A DNA stretch of 64,000 nt from Pyxicephalus adspersus (GCF_032062135.1 NC_092861.1:139897167-139961166), one strand, 5' to 3'. Numbered from the stretch's first letter, positions 1 to 11,280 are shown. Program-made: numbers and translations. Notes: generated from the letters alone by a model not told the origin.

Positions 1-154
1 TCAGTTACCATATAACTTCAAAGCAGCCAAAAGAGGAATTTATGAATGGAGCTGTACCTTTGTAATAAATTATTTGCATTTTTGACTCTACAGCCTTGCC
101 ACATTTCCACCGGAGACAGTAGGGCACCATGACCCCACCCCGGAGCACTACGGC

Positions 155-558
155 TTAAATTGGAACTATAGTTCTGCAAAAAAATTGTGATCAGGTATGT
201 TTTTTTTTGCAGAAATGACAGACGATCTCCATCCTACAATAAAACATGCTTTACATTCTTCTTTTCCATGTTCACAGCTCATTCCAGGATATGTTGGGTA
301 TCCAAGCATCTCCAAGTGCTATCCTCAGGGCTGCTGGAACTGAATGAACTTCTGCGTGCATTTGCTGGAGTTACATCATCCAGGCCTAGCCAATAGCAGA
401 AGAAGATGGCGGCGCCATTGATGAAATGGTGACAGGTGATTGTATTTTTAAAAAATTGCAATCAGGCAAGTAAGGTTATTTAATCACAGGCAGGCCATCA
501 CATTCCCCCTCTGCAATTAAGGACCTGACTGTGCTAAAGTAGTTTAGTTCCACTTTAA
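155..558. mobile_element. TTAA-ended MITE (T2/Kolobok-like), both ends present
   Basis: The left end reads TTAAATTGGAACTATAGTTC and the right end, read inward on the minus strand, reads TTAAAGTGGAACTAAACTAC, so the two ends form inverted repeats starting at TTAA. Non-autonomous elements with TTAAAG-type ends and TTAA target sites are known from the T2 (Kolobok) group of Xenopus; that family assignment is from memory. The interior has no transposase. Short open frames here (187-396 plus, 279-461 minus) are chance frames inside the repeat. Confidence 0.6.
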
Positions 559-799
559 TGACAAAGAGAGTGGTGCCTATTTTATCATATCAGTGCGACT
601 CTCTGCCCCACCTAGGGCCAATCTAGAAGAAGACATATTGTGGCATGTGTTGAACCAAAAACCAATATAGGCGGAAGGGGGCACTGACAGGGTAGAGGGA
701 GCCCAGATTTATGGTTTATCTAAATCTATTTTTTTTATAATTAAAGTGCTCCAATCACTACAATTATTGCTTTATATAGAAGGGTAGGGTAAAAGGGTA

Positions 800-1150
800 T
801 GTTTTGTTTTTTATCAAATGCCTTTAAAAAAAAAAAAGAAGGTAAAGCCGCTCTCCTTCTGCCTTTACTGCCCCGGTCGTAAAGACTCTGAATGGGAGCG
901 CAGAGCCTCCTGGGATATGCACATCATGGATTCTAGGAGACTTTTCTGTCATTGCAAAAAGGAAAGATGCCGATCTCACGCATGCACAATGAGATCATCA
1001 CTTACTTTTTTTTTGTAATTACAGCGGCATACATCACCCCATTTCGTACCTCCGCAGTTCGCAATTGGGTGACGTAGGCAGAAGTACAAAGAAGACCAAG
1101 GAGATGGCAGGGCCCGGCCCTTCCTTTGCACTAGAAAGCAGAATGAAACT
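800..1150. mobile_element. MITE fragment, same family as the copy at 3308-3746
   Basis: The stretch shares blocks in the same order with the copies near 3.3 kb and 22.4 kb: 'gaatgggagcgcagagcctcc', then 'tctcacgcatgcacaatgag', then 'ttgggtgacgtaggcagaag'. The left end runs into a poly-A stretch and I could not place the right end. The ORF at 818-1018 lies inside the repeat and is not a gene. Confidence 0.5.
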
Positions 1151-1254
1151 GGGACGGTGAAACTGAAACGAATGCTGTTTCAGTGACAGCTGTAACATTT
1201 TGTATCTCCCATCATTATATGGACCTTATTTATTGGGCTAGAAAAGTTACACTT

Positions 1255-1375
1255 TCATCCGTGAACCTGGGTGATCCAGCAAAGCCATTTACAATATGTT
1301 AGCAAATGTTTTCAATCCTGGACCGGATCCATTCCAGGTTTGCTTGATCTCATTTATCATTTATCTCAGATATCA
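1255..1375. repeat. Partial copy of the 'GGGCCTGATTTATCAAAG' hairpin MITE
   Basis: The blocks 'aacctgggtgatccagcaaa', 'gttttcaatcctggaccgga' and 'tccattccaggtttgcttga' match the complete copy at 63373-63620 and the copies at 26999-27203 and 40877-41045. Both termini are missing. Confidence 0.5.
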
Positions 1376-3290
1376 TTTACCAATGGCATACCTATGTTGA
1401 GGATATTTAAACAAGTGGATATAAAATGTTATTCATAAATGAATAACTGTCAAAATTCACATTTTTAGCAGCTTCATAATAAACTAGAAGGATTGCTGTG
1501 GATGCACTAGATATGTGTATTCACTTTCTTTATGTGTACTATGGGCAGGATTTATGGATCTGTAGTCTTTATGGAATATATGCTTGACGCCTAAATATAA
1601 ATCAATAATGATATAAAATTCCGGCTCTTCTTGGCGGCTGTGATTCAGCTAAGGAGGCCTGCTGTGCAAAAAGTATTGAGACAGCAGCCTTCTGGGATAG
1701 TGGAGTGTACTGTGATTGAATGTACAATCTGGCCACTTTTAGGGAAGATCTGCTGTTCAGTATTACAATATATTGAGACTGAATTATAGAGCTTGTATAG
1801 AAAGGATCAGTCTAGATTTCAGTCTGGCCAAGTCAGGTCTTCAAAAATAAAAACCAAATCAATGTAAAGGGGTCAATGTACACAGGTCGCAAAATGATGG
1901 ATTGTCTTCAGGTATGCTGATCATGCAGGATATGCTGAACATGGTGGATTTGTTGCACTAGAAAGTTACAATATGAAGGTGACTTGTGATGTAGAATACT
2001 GGTGATCTGGTGGTTGTTACCAGTGGCTGATGTTGCAAACAGTGAGTCTTACTTGGAGCCCCCCTTTCAAACTGACTTTGGACCCCTGTAAATGTTTATA
2101 TGAAATCGTTTTATCATAAGTTTTGGTTGGCTCTGCGGTAACAGATTAAGTTAGGGTTTCATGACCATCTTCAAGCTGGCCTGTTATGATTTGATTATGG
2201 GAAACTGGCTTATTCTGTATATGTAGAATTTAAAATATGTGACTCTGGCAGCTGAGCTCTCTGAAAAACCACCTGGATGATATACATGTCTGCTCCACCG
2301 TGCACGTAATGTCAGTGGAATCGTTGTATACAGAACCCCGTGTCTGCGGGAAACCACAAGTTCAGGATAATATTGCAGTTTTCAGGTGAGGCAATTGTTG
2401 GAATGAACTACAACATTAACCATACATATATCTAAAGAAAAACTAGGTCAGACGATCCCAAGAAATATGACCTACAAGGAGTGCTATACGTAGGCCTGAT
2501 ACATATATATGATTATGAATGCCTTAAAGCCCAATTTAACTTTTTGTTTAGAGAAGAACTAAACTCATTTTGCTAACTAGCCTTTTAGGGTAAGTATGCA
2601 CCCTTTATGTAGGTCAATACCTTGGAACTTGATATACATTATACATAGGTCATTGCCTTGCACATGATATAAATTGGTCTTTGCCTTGAGAATTGTTAGG
2701 CCCTGCTATATATATATATATATATATACTTACCTTGGGCCTAGCTACAAAGTTACAATTTTTCATTCTTCAATGTTTTAGTACACTTTTTCAGGATATG
2801 TTTAATTTTGGTTGCAGTAGGCTAATGGCAACATCTCAGACTACGCAAAGCCACTGGATTAGAGCATTAGACTTTTTAAAGCTCAACTATCCAAATCCAA
2901 GGCTCAGTAAAGTCAGTTCTGTCTGCAATTTATACAATCAATCCAGAGCTGTCACCCACAGTGCCACTTCTTTACCACAAGATGTCCACAGTCTTCCAAA
3001 TTTCCTGACACCCAATATCACTTAATCCAGAAGACTTTGGAAAGATTGGGTGCTGGGTGTCATGGCCCTGTATTTTAGTAAATTGAGCTGTGCTGATTGT
3101 ATAAGATTAGCACCAGTCTCTTCATCAACTTAAGAGTGCCTAATATCAGAAGAAGGCTTAACAGAAGAGAACCCAGCCCTCAAATGATTGGCAAGAAGCT
3201 ATCCAAAAAAAAGATAAGCAAGGAATGAAAAAGCCGAGAAAAGGAAGGAAGGAAGGAAAGTTCTCTGGGGAAGAAAACATATGGAAGTGA
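1376..3290. other. Intergenic or intronic stretch, no gene seen
   Basis: AT-rich unique-looking sequence. It holds a (TA)n run at about 2707-2728. An open frame at 2693-3025 starts at a codon just before that run and shows no recognisable domain, so I do not call it a gene. No splice-flanked exon or promoter can be supported. Confidence 0.6.
3236..3262. repeat. Short (GGAA)n microsatellite
   Basis: About five GGAA/GGAAGG units in a purine-rich tract. It sits just upstream of the MITE at 3308. Confidence 0.7.
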
Positions 3291-3307
3291 GTTTTAATTA
3301 TGAAAGG

Positions 3308-3746
3308 TAAAGTGAACCTAAACTCAAATTTTACTTTACATAATAGAGTAGACAGCCCTTTTATATACAGTAAACATATTGTTACTGAAGCACCTCCCCT
3401 TTCTAACTTGATTGCCACGGCAATAAAGACTGAAAGGGAGCGCAGAGCCTCCCGGGATACATACGTCACGCATCTCGGAGGCTCTTTGCTGCTTCTTCTG
3501 CGCATGCGCAGTGAGATTGTCTCTTTTTATTTCCCTTTTACAGCAGACTATGTCACCCAATCTCGCCCCTGCGCAGTGTGAGATCAGGTGACATACCCAG
3601 AAGAAGGAAGTAGAAGACAAAGCATGGTGGGACACGGCGCTTCCACCGCGCTGAGACGAAAGGACCAGATCGAGGAAAGCCATGGAGGGATCTGTGTAAT
3701 TATAGGTAAGAGTGGTTTTTTATTTTTCAGCTTAGTTCTTTTTTAA
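3308..3746 (+). mobile_element. TTAA-type MITE carrying an NRF1-like palindrome
   Basis: The left end reads TAAAGTGAACCTAAACTC and the right end, read inward on the minus strand, TTAAAAAAGAACTAAGC, giving imperfect inverted repeats. The interior contains 'gggagcgcagagcctcccgg', the palindrome TGCGCATGCGCA at 3499-3510, and 'gcgcagtgtgagatcaggtg'. The same interior recurs at 800-1150, 14098-14340 and 22371-22824. Overlapping frames on both strands (3158-3505, 3336-3683, 3300-3581) are by-products of this GC-richer interior. No transposase is present. Confidence 0.6.
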
Positions 3747-4757
3747 GCTGTTTTGAAAAATTATTTTTTAGCTGCATATTGTGACATGTATTTCTTACGC
3801 CAGACTGTAACATTTCCAAAAAGTCCTGAACTCACATCACAGATGCAAAGATAATTTGGGCTGATGACTGTGAGCCCCTCCACTCCTGTCGGTCCACATA
3901 AGAGAAACTTCTGAACTTGCTTTTTTTGATATTTCTGAGCACCCCATTGTTTGGCTTCAGCCTCAACAAAACCTTTCCAAAAACAATCCCTGCAATATAT
4001 TACTAGCGAGCTGTTTATTTTGAAATGCTAAAGAATGTGCGTGGCATAATTTTTTTTCTTTTTAGACTACATTTTTGCAAGAACAATAAAAACAGTCTAA
4101 ACGTTACAGAGAGCCCAAATCTATGGTATGGTGATCTGGACTGTTTGGCCGAACAAAGTTCAGCATTAAAGTATTGAAAATTGTCTAAGGTTTCGCTTTA
4201 ATAGTTTGACTCAGAACGTTATAATTCATTTTTCTAACCACAGAGAATTCATCCTCTCTATTTTCTCCTCTGGCACTTGCGCTGTTTTATTTTTTTTTCT
4301 CTCTTGTGGTCTTTTTTCACCCTTTAATTTTTGCCATATGCTCTGTAATGTTTATGTCTCAGGTTTCCTTTTTTTTATAAACCAAAATGAAGTTCCATAT
4401 GACTCTGTATCATTATTTATATATATATAATTGCTGTAATTGTAAAAGTAAAATTTTTTACTGAACAGATTTGTACTAAAGTGTAATGTGTAAGTATGGT
4501 ACCCATACGGGGACAAATTGAGGTATGTATTTTCTTTGAAGTTAAACACCTTCCAGCTGGAAATGAGTCAAAATCTGTTCTGACATGGGATAACAGCCGC
4601 TTAACTTGACTGAATAAGATATCAAATGCATGAATAGATCTTTGGAGACAAGACGCATTGTTAGTTTTCCTGTTCGAGTTTATCTAATACAACCGAACAT
4701 TTACAAGTTAGTATTCATTGTACTCAAAAGCAGCCTTTACCCACTAGGTACAAATTA
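3747..4757. other. AT-rich non-coding stretch
   Basis: T-rich sequence with frames at 4206-4430 (+) and 4352-4549 (-) that are made of low-complexity F/L/Y/N residues. Nothing resembling an exon or RNA gene was found. Confidence 0.6.
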
Positions 4758-4922
4758 TTTTTATTATTATTATTAATAATAATAAATAAACAGGATTTAT
4801 ATGGCGCCAACATATTACGCAGCTCTGTACATTAAATAGGGGTTGCAAATGGCAGACAGATACAGACAGTGACACGGGAGGAGAGGACCCTGCCCCGAAG
4901 AACTTACAATCTAGGAGGTGGT
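4758..4922 (-). mobile_element. L2-type LINE 3' tail
   Basis: Read on the minus strand this is the standard tail of the window: AGATTGTAAGTTCTTCGGGG, then a CTCTCCTCC block, a 'ctgtctgtatctg' block, CCCCTATTTAATGTACAG, then TGCGTAATATGTTGGCGC, TATATAAATCCTG, and an (ATT)n tail. The same tail follows an L2-type reverse-transcriptase C-terminus at 28.6-29.4 kb, which identifies it as the LINE 3' UTR. The copy is 5'-truncated. Confidence 0.7.
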
Positions 4923-5821
4923 ACAAATGCTCATTAACGCTACTTCTTTTAGTAAATAATTATAATAAAGGCGAGCATTTGATTGGCTTTTGGTCACTGG
5001 GGGATAGGACCTTACTTGATACTACAAGCCAATGAAAAGCTTCCCCTATTATGAGCTTACTTATTGGCTGATGATGTCAGACTACCAGCCAGTCAAAATG
5101 CTTACCACTCTCTTAATGTGAGAGCCTTTGTTTTACGACTGCCCACTGTGTACAAAAAGAAAGACTCCAGATAGGGCTTACTTTGCCAAACAACAATCCA
5201 CCTGCAGATTATCTGTTCAGCAAGCTGCAGCTTGACTGCTAAATTTATTTGAACTTACATTGTTTTAGAATGAGCTTTCATAATAAAGATTGTCCTGTGT
5301 ATGAAAACCCAGAAGGCAACAAATTCCATTGAGCACCCTTTACTTAGCAGTTGGGGGGCTAATGAGCAGAAAATAGGTTAGGACAGACAGAGTCATTTTC
5401 TGATTCCTTATAAATAAGATGGCGTCCATCATATTTGAGTTCATGGTGAATTTTAGGTGTCACTGCTGACAGGTTTGTGAACTTCAAAGCAGTTTTCAAG
5501 ACAAAACCATACAGTTCTGGATTGGGGGGTCCTGTATCCTAAGCCTGCTCCACTTAATTCATGTAGTTAGGAGGAAAGGAAACTCATCTGTGGAGTTAGA
5601 GATGAGTCCAATTGTAGGAATCTTAGACATGGGCAGTTTCAACAAAGATTGTGTAACATGAAAGTATGATAGGTATAGATTATTTATTACTTATTATTTT
5701 ACAAAAACTAACAATCACATCTTTGAAAAATATCAATAGATGGTGAGTGACAAATATACAACTGTGGAAATTATGCTTTATCGTAAACAAATCAGTCCAT
5801 GTAATCCACTTTTTCTAGTCT
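4923..5821. other. Non-coding stretch, nothing recognised
   Basis: No ORF of note, no repeat family I can match elsewhere in the window and no regulatory signature. Confidence 0.5.
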
Positions 5822-5870
5822 TTTGACTCAACGCGTTTTGCAAATCATCCTTCATTAGGGGTGAATAAAA
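5822..5870 (-). ncRNA. Hammerhead-like ribozyme remnant (copy 1)
   Basis: On the minus strand: CCC, core CTAATGA, A, a 12-nt stem II region, AAAA in place of GAAA, then CGCGTT and GAGTCAA. The hammerhead core consensus is CUGANGA...GAAA; here G5 is A and G12 is A, so the copy should be inactive. Flanks pair as stem I at positions 1, 3, 4, 6 and 7 (C-G, C-G, A-U, U-A, U-A). All five copies carry an extra A after the CUGANGA box, which is not canonical. Structural family is inference. Confidence 0.35.
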
Positions 5871-6400
5871 GGTTCACTGTGCATGCAATAATTTTGACAG
5901 TCTTAGGTTGGAAAGGAAGGATATATCGCGATATGGATTCCTGAAAGTTGTATATCTCAGTCCAAGGTCACAGCAAGTCCAAATACAATTCTCCTAAAGG
6001 TCAAAGGATATGTATTCAGATTCTTGGAATGACCCAAAATAATAATCTTTGCTTATGTCAGGGTTATAGTGATGGTTGCTGACAAAGTACTGCTGCAATA
6101 GACCAATTTCAACTGTGATGCGGGACCTCATAACTGCTGTGTACTGCTGTGTCATACATTGATAGCTAATATCCCTACAATACAGCAGTACTCTACAGTA
6201 CATTCATCAGGATTAGGGATAAGCGAGCAAAATTTTAAAACTCGATCTCATGGCGAATTTGGGCGTTCTCTTTTACCGAAATTGTGAGCGAGACCGGCCG
6301 GTGTAAATTCGCCAAATGAAATCGAATTTCAAAAAAAAAAAAGATTGCGGGCAGTGCTGATCAATGAATGCAGCCGCGGCTGCATTCATTTATCAGCTCA

Positions 6401-6568
6401 GTGTGCGATCCCCGGCACTAGAGGTTAAATGGTAACAAGTCTCGCCATTCAAAACCTCTAGTGCTCTCTGATTGAAAGGAAAGCTTTCCTCAGCCAATCA
6501 GAGAGCACTAGAGGTTTTGAATGGGGAGACTTGTCCCCATTTAACCTCTAGTGCCGAGGATCGCACAC
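6401..6568. repeat. 168-bp near-perfect palindrome
   Basis: Both arms of about 83 bp read GTGTGCGATC, CGGCACTAGAGGTTAAATGG, CAAGTCTC, CCATTCAAAACCTCTAGTGC, TCTCTGATTG, with a handful of mismatches and a 1-2-nt indel, and meet at GGAAAGCTTTCC. The arms contain CCAAT/ATTGG elements near the centre. Confidence 0.85.
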
Positions 6569-6668
6569 AGGATTCCTAGGGCTTCATGAGCGAATGCAGC
6601 CCTGAGAATCCACTGTGATGCCAGGGCACTAATGGTTAATTAACCTCTAGTGCGCGGGGATCACAGTG

Positions 6669-6723
6669 GAACTGCAGATGAACTCTCAATGGAGTTTCTC
6701 CATTGAGAGTTCATCTGCAGTTC
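6669..6723. repeat. Perfect hairpin: 26-bp arms, 3-nt loop
   Basis: Left arm 6669-6694 and right arm 6698-6723 are exact reverse complements, separated by TTT. The arms start GAACTGCAGATGAACTCTCA. It lies inside the foldback repeat. Confidence 0.95.
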
Positions 6724-6765
6724 AGTTCCCACAGTCACCGGGCTGTACTTACCACTGGTACCCTA

Positions 6766-7850
6766 GTGGGCACCATCTGACTTAAAGTTCTGACCTTATT
6801 TATTCAAAGGAACAGTGCCAATAGAAGCCCCTTTGTAATTAGAATGAATAAAGTATTAAAAAAAGCCTAAAGCTCTGCAAGTCCCGACATCTCAGCCCAA
6901 GGAAGTGATTCTCATAATTCATATGTTTTACTATGCAAACGCATCATCTGATAGGCCTAAAGCTGTCTCTAATGACAGAAAAATCTGTCAGTCAGCACTT
7001 GGCAAAGTAGCTTTCTAATCCTTGGCAAATGGCCATGCTCGCAGCCCTGAGTCTTCTGAGTGAGTTTTTATCAGATTTTATTTAACTGCTAAGCCAATTC
7101 CAGCAATTTTAAACAGAAGTTCTTTTGAGTGTTGAGATTGCTCTTAAAAGCTATGACAATTCATTACAGCAAGAACACTAATCTCATCCATGGTTTGGAA
7201 AAGGCTGATCCATGCTCTCAAACTTCACAATTCTTCAAGTTGATGTTGAATCTTAAAATGTCAGCCAACATGAGAAGTACAGAATGAAACAGCACAAGTT
7301 TTACTTTGCGAAAGCTTGCAAGTTTCTCTACATGTTTCCTAACCTAATGTGTGGTCCTCCAGCTGCCCAAAAATAAGGTCAGGAACATATTTCCATAAAA
7401 AGAGATGAACAGCAAATAAAGAGGCCAGTTTGCTGCAGTCCATTAATGCCAAATTGGATAAAAGAGCATTGCTTTGGTTCATCCATGGTTCTGTGGGGTT
7501 TCTTAACTAGAGTACCATGACCTCCATTGAGACTAACCTACAATGACCAGCTAACAACTAAACCAATATTCTCTATATATAATACCTGTAATGTTAAGGG
7601 TCCAACACCAGTTTTACATTTGTTTTCTGGTTTTTTTTTTATTATTTACTATTTACTAATATTCATTATTCATCAGATGATGAGACTGAGACCCAAATAG
7701 AATTGTCTGACCACAATATTTAGTGACGTATTATAAATCATATTAATGTTCCAATGAGTTGCAGGTATAATCACTTTTAGAAAGTGTTCCCTGTGACCTA
7801 AAAATGTACCGTAAGATAAAATGATTGACAAATTGGCAAATGCTTTAAGG
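6766..7850. other. Non-coding stretch, nothing recognised
   Basis: No homology-bearing frame, no repeat shared with the rest of the window, only short A/T runs. Confidence 0.5.
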
Positions 7851-8050
7851 CAGGGGTGTCAAAGTCAAATAAACAGAGGGCCAAAATTAAAAACTTAGAC
7901 AAAGTCGCGGGCCAACCTTGAAATTTATTGAAAAAATTGAGGAAATGTTTTCTTCTCATTAGATATAAACTCTTTTCACATGGAAACAAAGTGGTGTTGC
8001 TTCACATTCAATCTGGAACAAGCCTATAATTGAGAAAGAGGCATATTTTT
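7851..8050 (+). mobile_element. hAT MITE, 5' half (CAGGGGTGTCAAA family)
   Basis: The terminal sequence CAGGGGTGTCAAAGTCAAAT and the next 190 bp ('agggccaaaattaaaaac', 'aaagtcgcgggccaac', 'ttctcattagatataaac', 'catggaaacaaag', 'tgcttcacattcaatct') match the complete element at 58806-59219. The right half and terminus are missing. CAGNGG termini with 8-bp target duplications are typical of hAT elements. Confidence 0.75.
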
Positions 8051-8935
8051 TTTTTAATTCAGGAAAAAATCTCTCTATTTGTAGCCTTTTGAGTTAAATT
8101 TCAATGGTAACCTTTTTGCACAGGCTAAGAATAATAATAATAACAATATTTTTCCATGAAAATCCAACCATTCAAGTCCATGTCTCGGAGTAGCAAGGAT
8201 GTTTTTTTATTACTGAACGCTTCACTTTAATTAAAATACAGATATTTATGGTTGCTGTTTTTACATACACTTTATGATTTTCAATATACACATAGCTATA
8301 TTCATTATTTTGAAATATCAGCTTTAAGGATTCATTTACAATTGTGAGGGTAAGATTAATAGTAATTTATTTACTTAATGTCAGGTTTTCAGGTGTGATA
8401 AATTAGTGTTTTGGCTGTAATAGGTTAGTTTTTTGGGTGTGATAGATTTGTTTTTTTGGGTGTGATTAATTATTGTGCCAATTTGGCCATGCCAAAAATG
8501 CACGTACAGTGTTTGTTTTAGTCTTTCATCAGATTATTATTATTTTTTTCTTTCTAAATACAGGAAGAAACTGCAATGATTGACAATATGAACAGCAGTA
8601 TTGTGTTTTTTAATCTATTGGAGCTGTTACTGATGGTTTATGCCATTTTGTACATTGTAGATATAAACAAGAGCTCTTTTCATTCAGTTCTATGTATTAC
8701 TATTTTTTTTAATGCAATGACCAAAAAAAGTGAAAGAAAGACATCAAATCTCAGGCTTGGGTCCCCAATACTAATTACTTTTTAACTTCACTCCCTTCAA
8801 CTAATTACAATTAAAAACTCATGGAATAAAACAACTAAAAGACCCGGTTTCTTACCTGGAGTCCTAGTCATGTGACAGATTAGGTCAAAAGTCCCCTAAT
8901 TTCTGGGCTGCAGTATAAGTGATGGGGGGATTTTT
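8051..8935. other. AT-rich non-coding stretch
   Basis: Contains repeated 'gtgtgataaattagt'-like blocks between about 8390 and 8475 (three degenerate copies of 'tttttgggtgtgat'). The frame at 8576-8785 shows no recognisable domain. Confidence 0.5.
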
Positions 8936-9110
8936 AACCTCCCTGGTGGTATGAATTTTTTAATATTTTCAAATGTACAAGCGACACATTTGACATTTAA
9001 AAATATTTCTTATTTTAATATTTTCCCCCGGTCCCGCCCCAGAGCCACACTCGGGATTACGGCCAGGAAGGGTAACTAAGTGTTCATCTTGTTCCCTGGT
9101 GACAGAGACA
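8936..9110. repeat. Dispersed repeat starting AACCTCCCTGGTGGTATG
   Basis: The opening 'aacctccctggtggtatg' and the GC-rich 'cccggtcccgccccagag' contrast with the AT-rich neighbours. The motif reminds me of a repeat head common in ranid genomes, but I see no second copy in this window, so the call rests on memory. Confidence 0.3.
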
Positions 9111-10352
9111 TTTAACAATAGCAAAACTAAAATGTATTGTTATCACAAGATGCTTACAAACCTTCTATGGTATGAATATGAAGGGGGTGAACATTTTTTT
9201 AAGTGAGGCATTTGATTTGATTTCTGTTGTATATTTTTTTAGCAGATCAAGCAAAAAACAAAAACAAAAAACAGGGTTCCACAGATATGAAACCGAAGTG
9301 CTCTGGGTGCTTTCAGACTAAGAGAGGGAGCATCAGTGAATACATTTTTAGTTTAACTTCCAACTAGGGAAAAAAATAAATCCCAGATAAAACTCTATAG
9401 ACATAGCTGATCTGGAAGAAGGTAAAAAAAACCTTTTGGCCTGGTTCAATTTGCTTCAACAGGGGACAAATTTCCCTCCGGATCCCGTGAGGCAATCAGA
9501 TGTTCCCTTTCAATTGGTGGTGGTAGAGTGCTTTGGTTTTGGTTTCTTAGAGATTCTGTTGATGAAGACCCAATTCTGCCTTGTCAGGACATATAGGAAT
9601 ATCCCACTGATATTTCAATTAGGACTATTAACTTGATATCCTACCCTGACATTCAAATGCATAACAGGCTTCATTTTTGCAAATGAATAGAGAACACATT
9701 GAACCCAAGCACAAGCAATTAATACCTCATACCTGCTTTTTTCTCCTAAGCTTAGCCCTCTCAACCAGACACGTTTATCCAAGGCTGTACCATTGAAAAC
9801 CAATAAAGTGTTATTTCCCTGTTCAGCAAAAAAAAACCCATAAAAAGGTATCCTAAGAAAACTCTTTTATTAATGGACTTCTGCTTCCGTTCTTCCATAT
9901 ATTTGCTTGGAACACTTAACATTTATGATGGTGGCATGCTGCCAGCAAGAAACAAATGCCTAATCATACCTTGGGGGTTAACAGTATTGGATTTCTTATT
10001 TGAGTTCCAGTAAACCTCTTTTCAAATCGATCAGGAAACCTTTCTATACAAAGATTGAAAGAGTCCCAGTTATATACTAAAAAAAATGCTTAATTCCTTA
10101 TACATTATAACAAACTGTTAATATATTTGGGACAGAACAAAGTTTGAATTTGGGAATCTGCAGCCTACAATTAAAAAACTTTATGTACAAGGCATTTTTT
10201 TTCAGAGTAACTCTTGTCTTCTAAAAGTGGTATTCCCATTGATGTACAGAATTAGATTTGAAAGCAAAATGCACCTTTATTTTAGAGCTGCCTATCTCCT
10301 TCCACAATTCTTTCCACCACCACACCAGTCTTCTGGTTGAATCACAGACATC
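9111..10352. other. Non-coding stretch, nothing recognised
   Basis: Small frames at 9436-9636 (+) and 9615-9803 (-) have no domain and no splice context that I can support. Confidence 0.5.
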
Positions 10353-10717
10353 ATTTTTGTAAGGAACTTACCCGCCCTGCGAGCCTGCGGGGTCCCTGGG
10401 GTTCCCAGCCACAGAGGGAGACCCCTCAGTAGCAAGCAGCATAACCAAGGCTGCTCCTCTGCTCACAGCTTGTCTGTCTCTGCAGGCGGAGGGATCCGCC
10501 CTGGACTAATTACTGATCAGCCAGGCAGCAGCCCTTGCATCCCTTTGAATGTGGTTCCTGCTCCCAGCACTGTGCAAGTGCAAAGTAGTGCACGTCCTAG
10601 GGGTACTGTGGGAAGAGGTGCGCGTGTCACCATGCGTCCCTCTTGTACCCCCCGAGGGCGTGGCACTCGGCTGCTTCGCCCCAGGGCGGGACATAGTTAG
10701 TTTGAATTCCCTGCGGC

Positions 10718-10802
10718 CAATCAGCTGCAGGGGATTTACTCAGTCTCCCATCAGACAGTGCCAGGTGGCGCAAGGTGATTGGTCATCCTGGCTATTTAAG
10801 GA
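10718..10802 (+). promoter_or_regulatory. LTR promoter: CCAAT boxes and TATTTAAGG
   Basis: Inside the solo LTR, CCAAT occurs in both orientations upstream of a TATA-like TATTTAAGG. Transcription would start about 25-30 bp downstream, near 10820. Whether it is active cannot be judged from sequence. Confidence 0.5.
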
Positions 10803-11069
10803 GAGCCTGTCCATCACCCCATTGCCCGCTATAGCCTCTGTTAACACAGTGCGCTTGGGTGTGTCTTTGTGTGTTTAAAACTTCTGCTTGTCATCTCCTC
10901 AGTGACCCGGTCTGAACCTAACTCTGATTGAACTCTGCCAGCCCTGACCTCGGATTGTTATTGACCATTCTGCCTGCTGCCTGCCCTGACCTCGGATTGT
11001 TACTGACCTGCTTTTGCCTTATCCTTCTGTACCTTGCTTGATTGGACTTAACCCTTGCTGTGCTGTACC

Positions 11070-11080
11070 ATTCTGAATAA
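11070..11080 (+). terminator. LTR polyadenylation signal AATAAA
   Basis: CTGAATAAACC lies about 60 bp before the LTR end, in the usual place for an R-region polyadenylation signal. Confidence 0.55.
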
Positions 11081-11235
11081 ACCTTATTCAAGGATATCTG
11101 GAGTCGGTAGTGGTTTGTGTGCCCAGGCGCATTACAATTTTTAGCCCAATTCTGAGCCCAGGCTGTTATTCAAAATGTGGCTGACCTGGTTTTGGAGGTT
11201 TTGAAGAATTGTAATGAACTTCAATGCAGTGCCCA

Positions 11236-11237
<2 letters not shown>

Positions 11238-11280
<43 letters not shown>
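11238..11280. repeat. (TA)n microsatellite, about 43 bp
   Basis: An uninterrupted TA run. The tyrosine/isoleucine frame at 11166-11351 is its by-product. Confidence 0.95.

Larger units (their letters stand above)
6213..6765. repeat. Foldback repeat with nested palindromes
   Basis: It begins with 'gattagggataagcgagc' and an AT-rich head with several 'gaaattcg'-like blocks. Then come three inverted structures: a perfect 28-bp palindrome at 6363-6390 centred on CCGCGG, a long palindrome at 6401-6568, and a hairpin at 6669-6723. Repeats of this compound-foldback style also occupy 60.96-62.85 kb. No protein-coding content. Confidence 0.65.
10358..11136 (+). mobile_element. Solo LTR of an LTR retrotransposon (779 bp)
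   Basis: It begins TGTAAGGAACTTACC and ends GGCGCATTACA, so it has the TGTA...TACA inverted ends of an LTR, and it is flanked on both sides by the 5-bp duplication ATTTT (10353-10357 and 11137-11141). The body is much GC-richer than its flanks. U3-type signals are in order: CCAAT (GGCCAATCAGC near 10718), an inverted CCAAT (GTGATTGGTC near 10774), a TATTTAAGG box near 10793, and later AATAAA near 11075. A block of about 33 bp containing CCCTGACCTCGGATTGTTA occurs twice at about 10942 and 10983. No internal gag or pol sequence is present on either side, so it is a solo LTR. It looks Gypsy-like to me, but the class cannot be proved from an LTR alone. Open frames at 10470-10878 are by-products. 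Confidence 0.85.

Noticed and set aside
10470..10878. Overlapping frames with proline/arginine-rich products
   Set aside because: They lie within the solo LTR and reflect its GC-rich composition.
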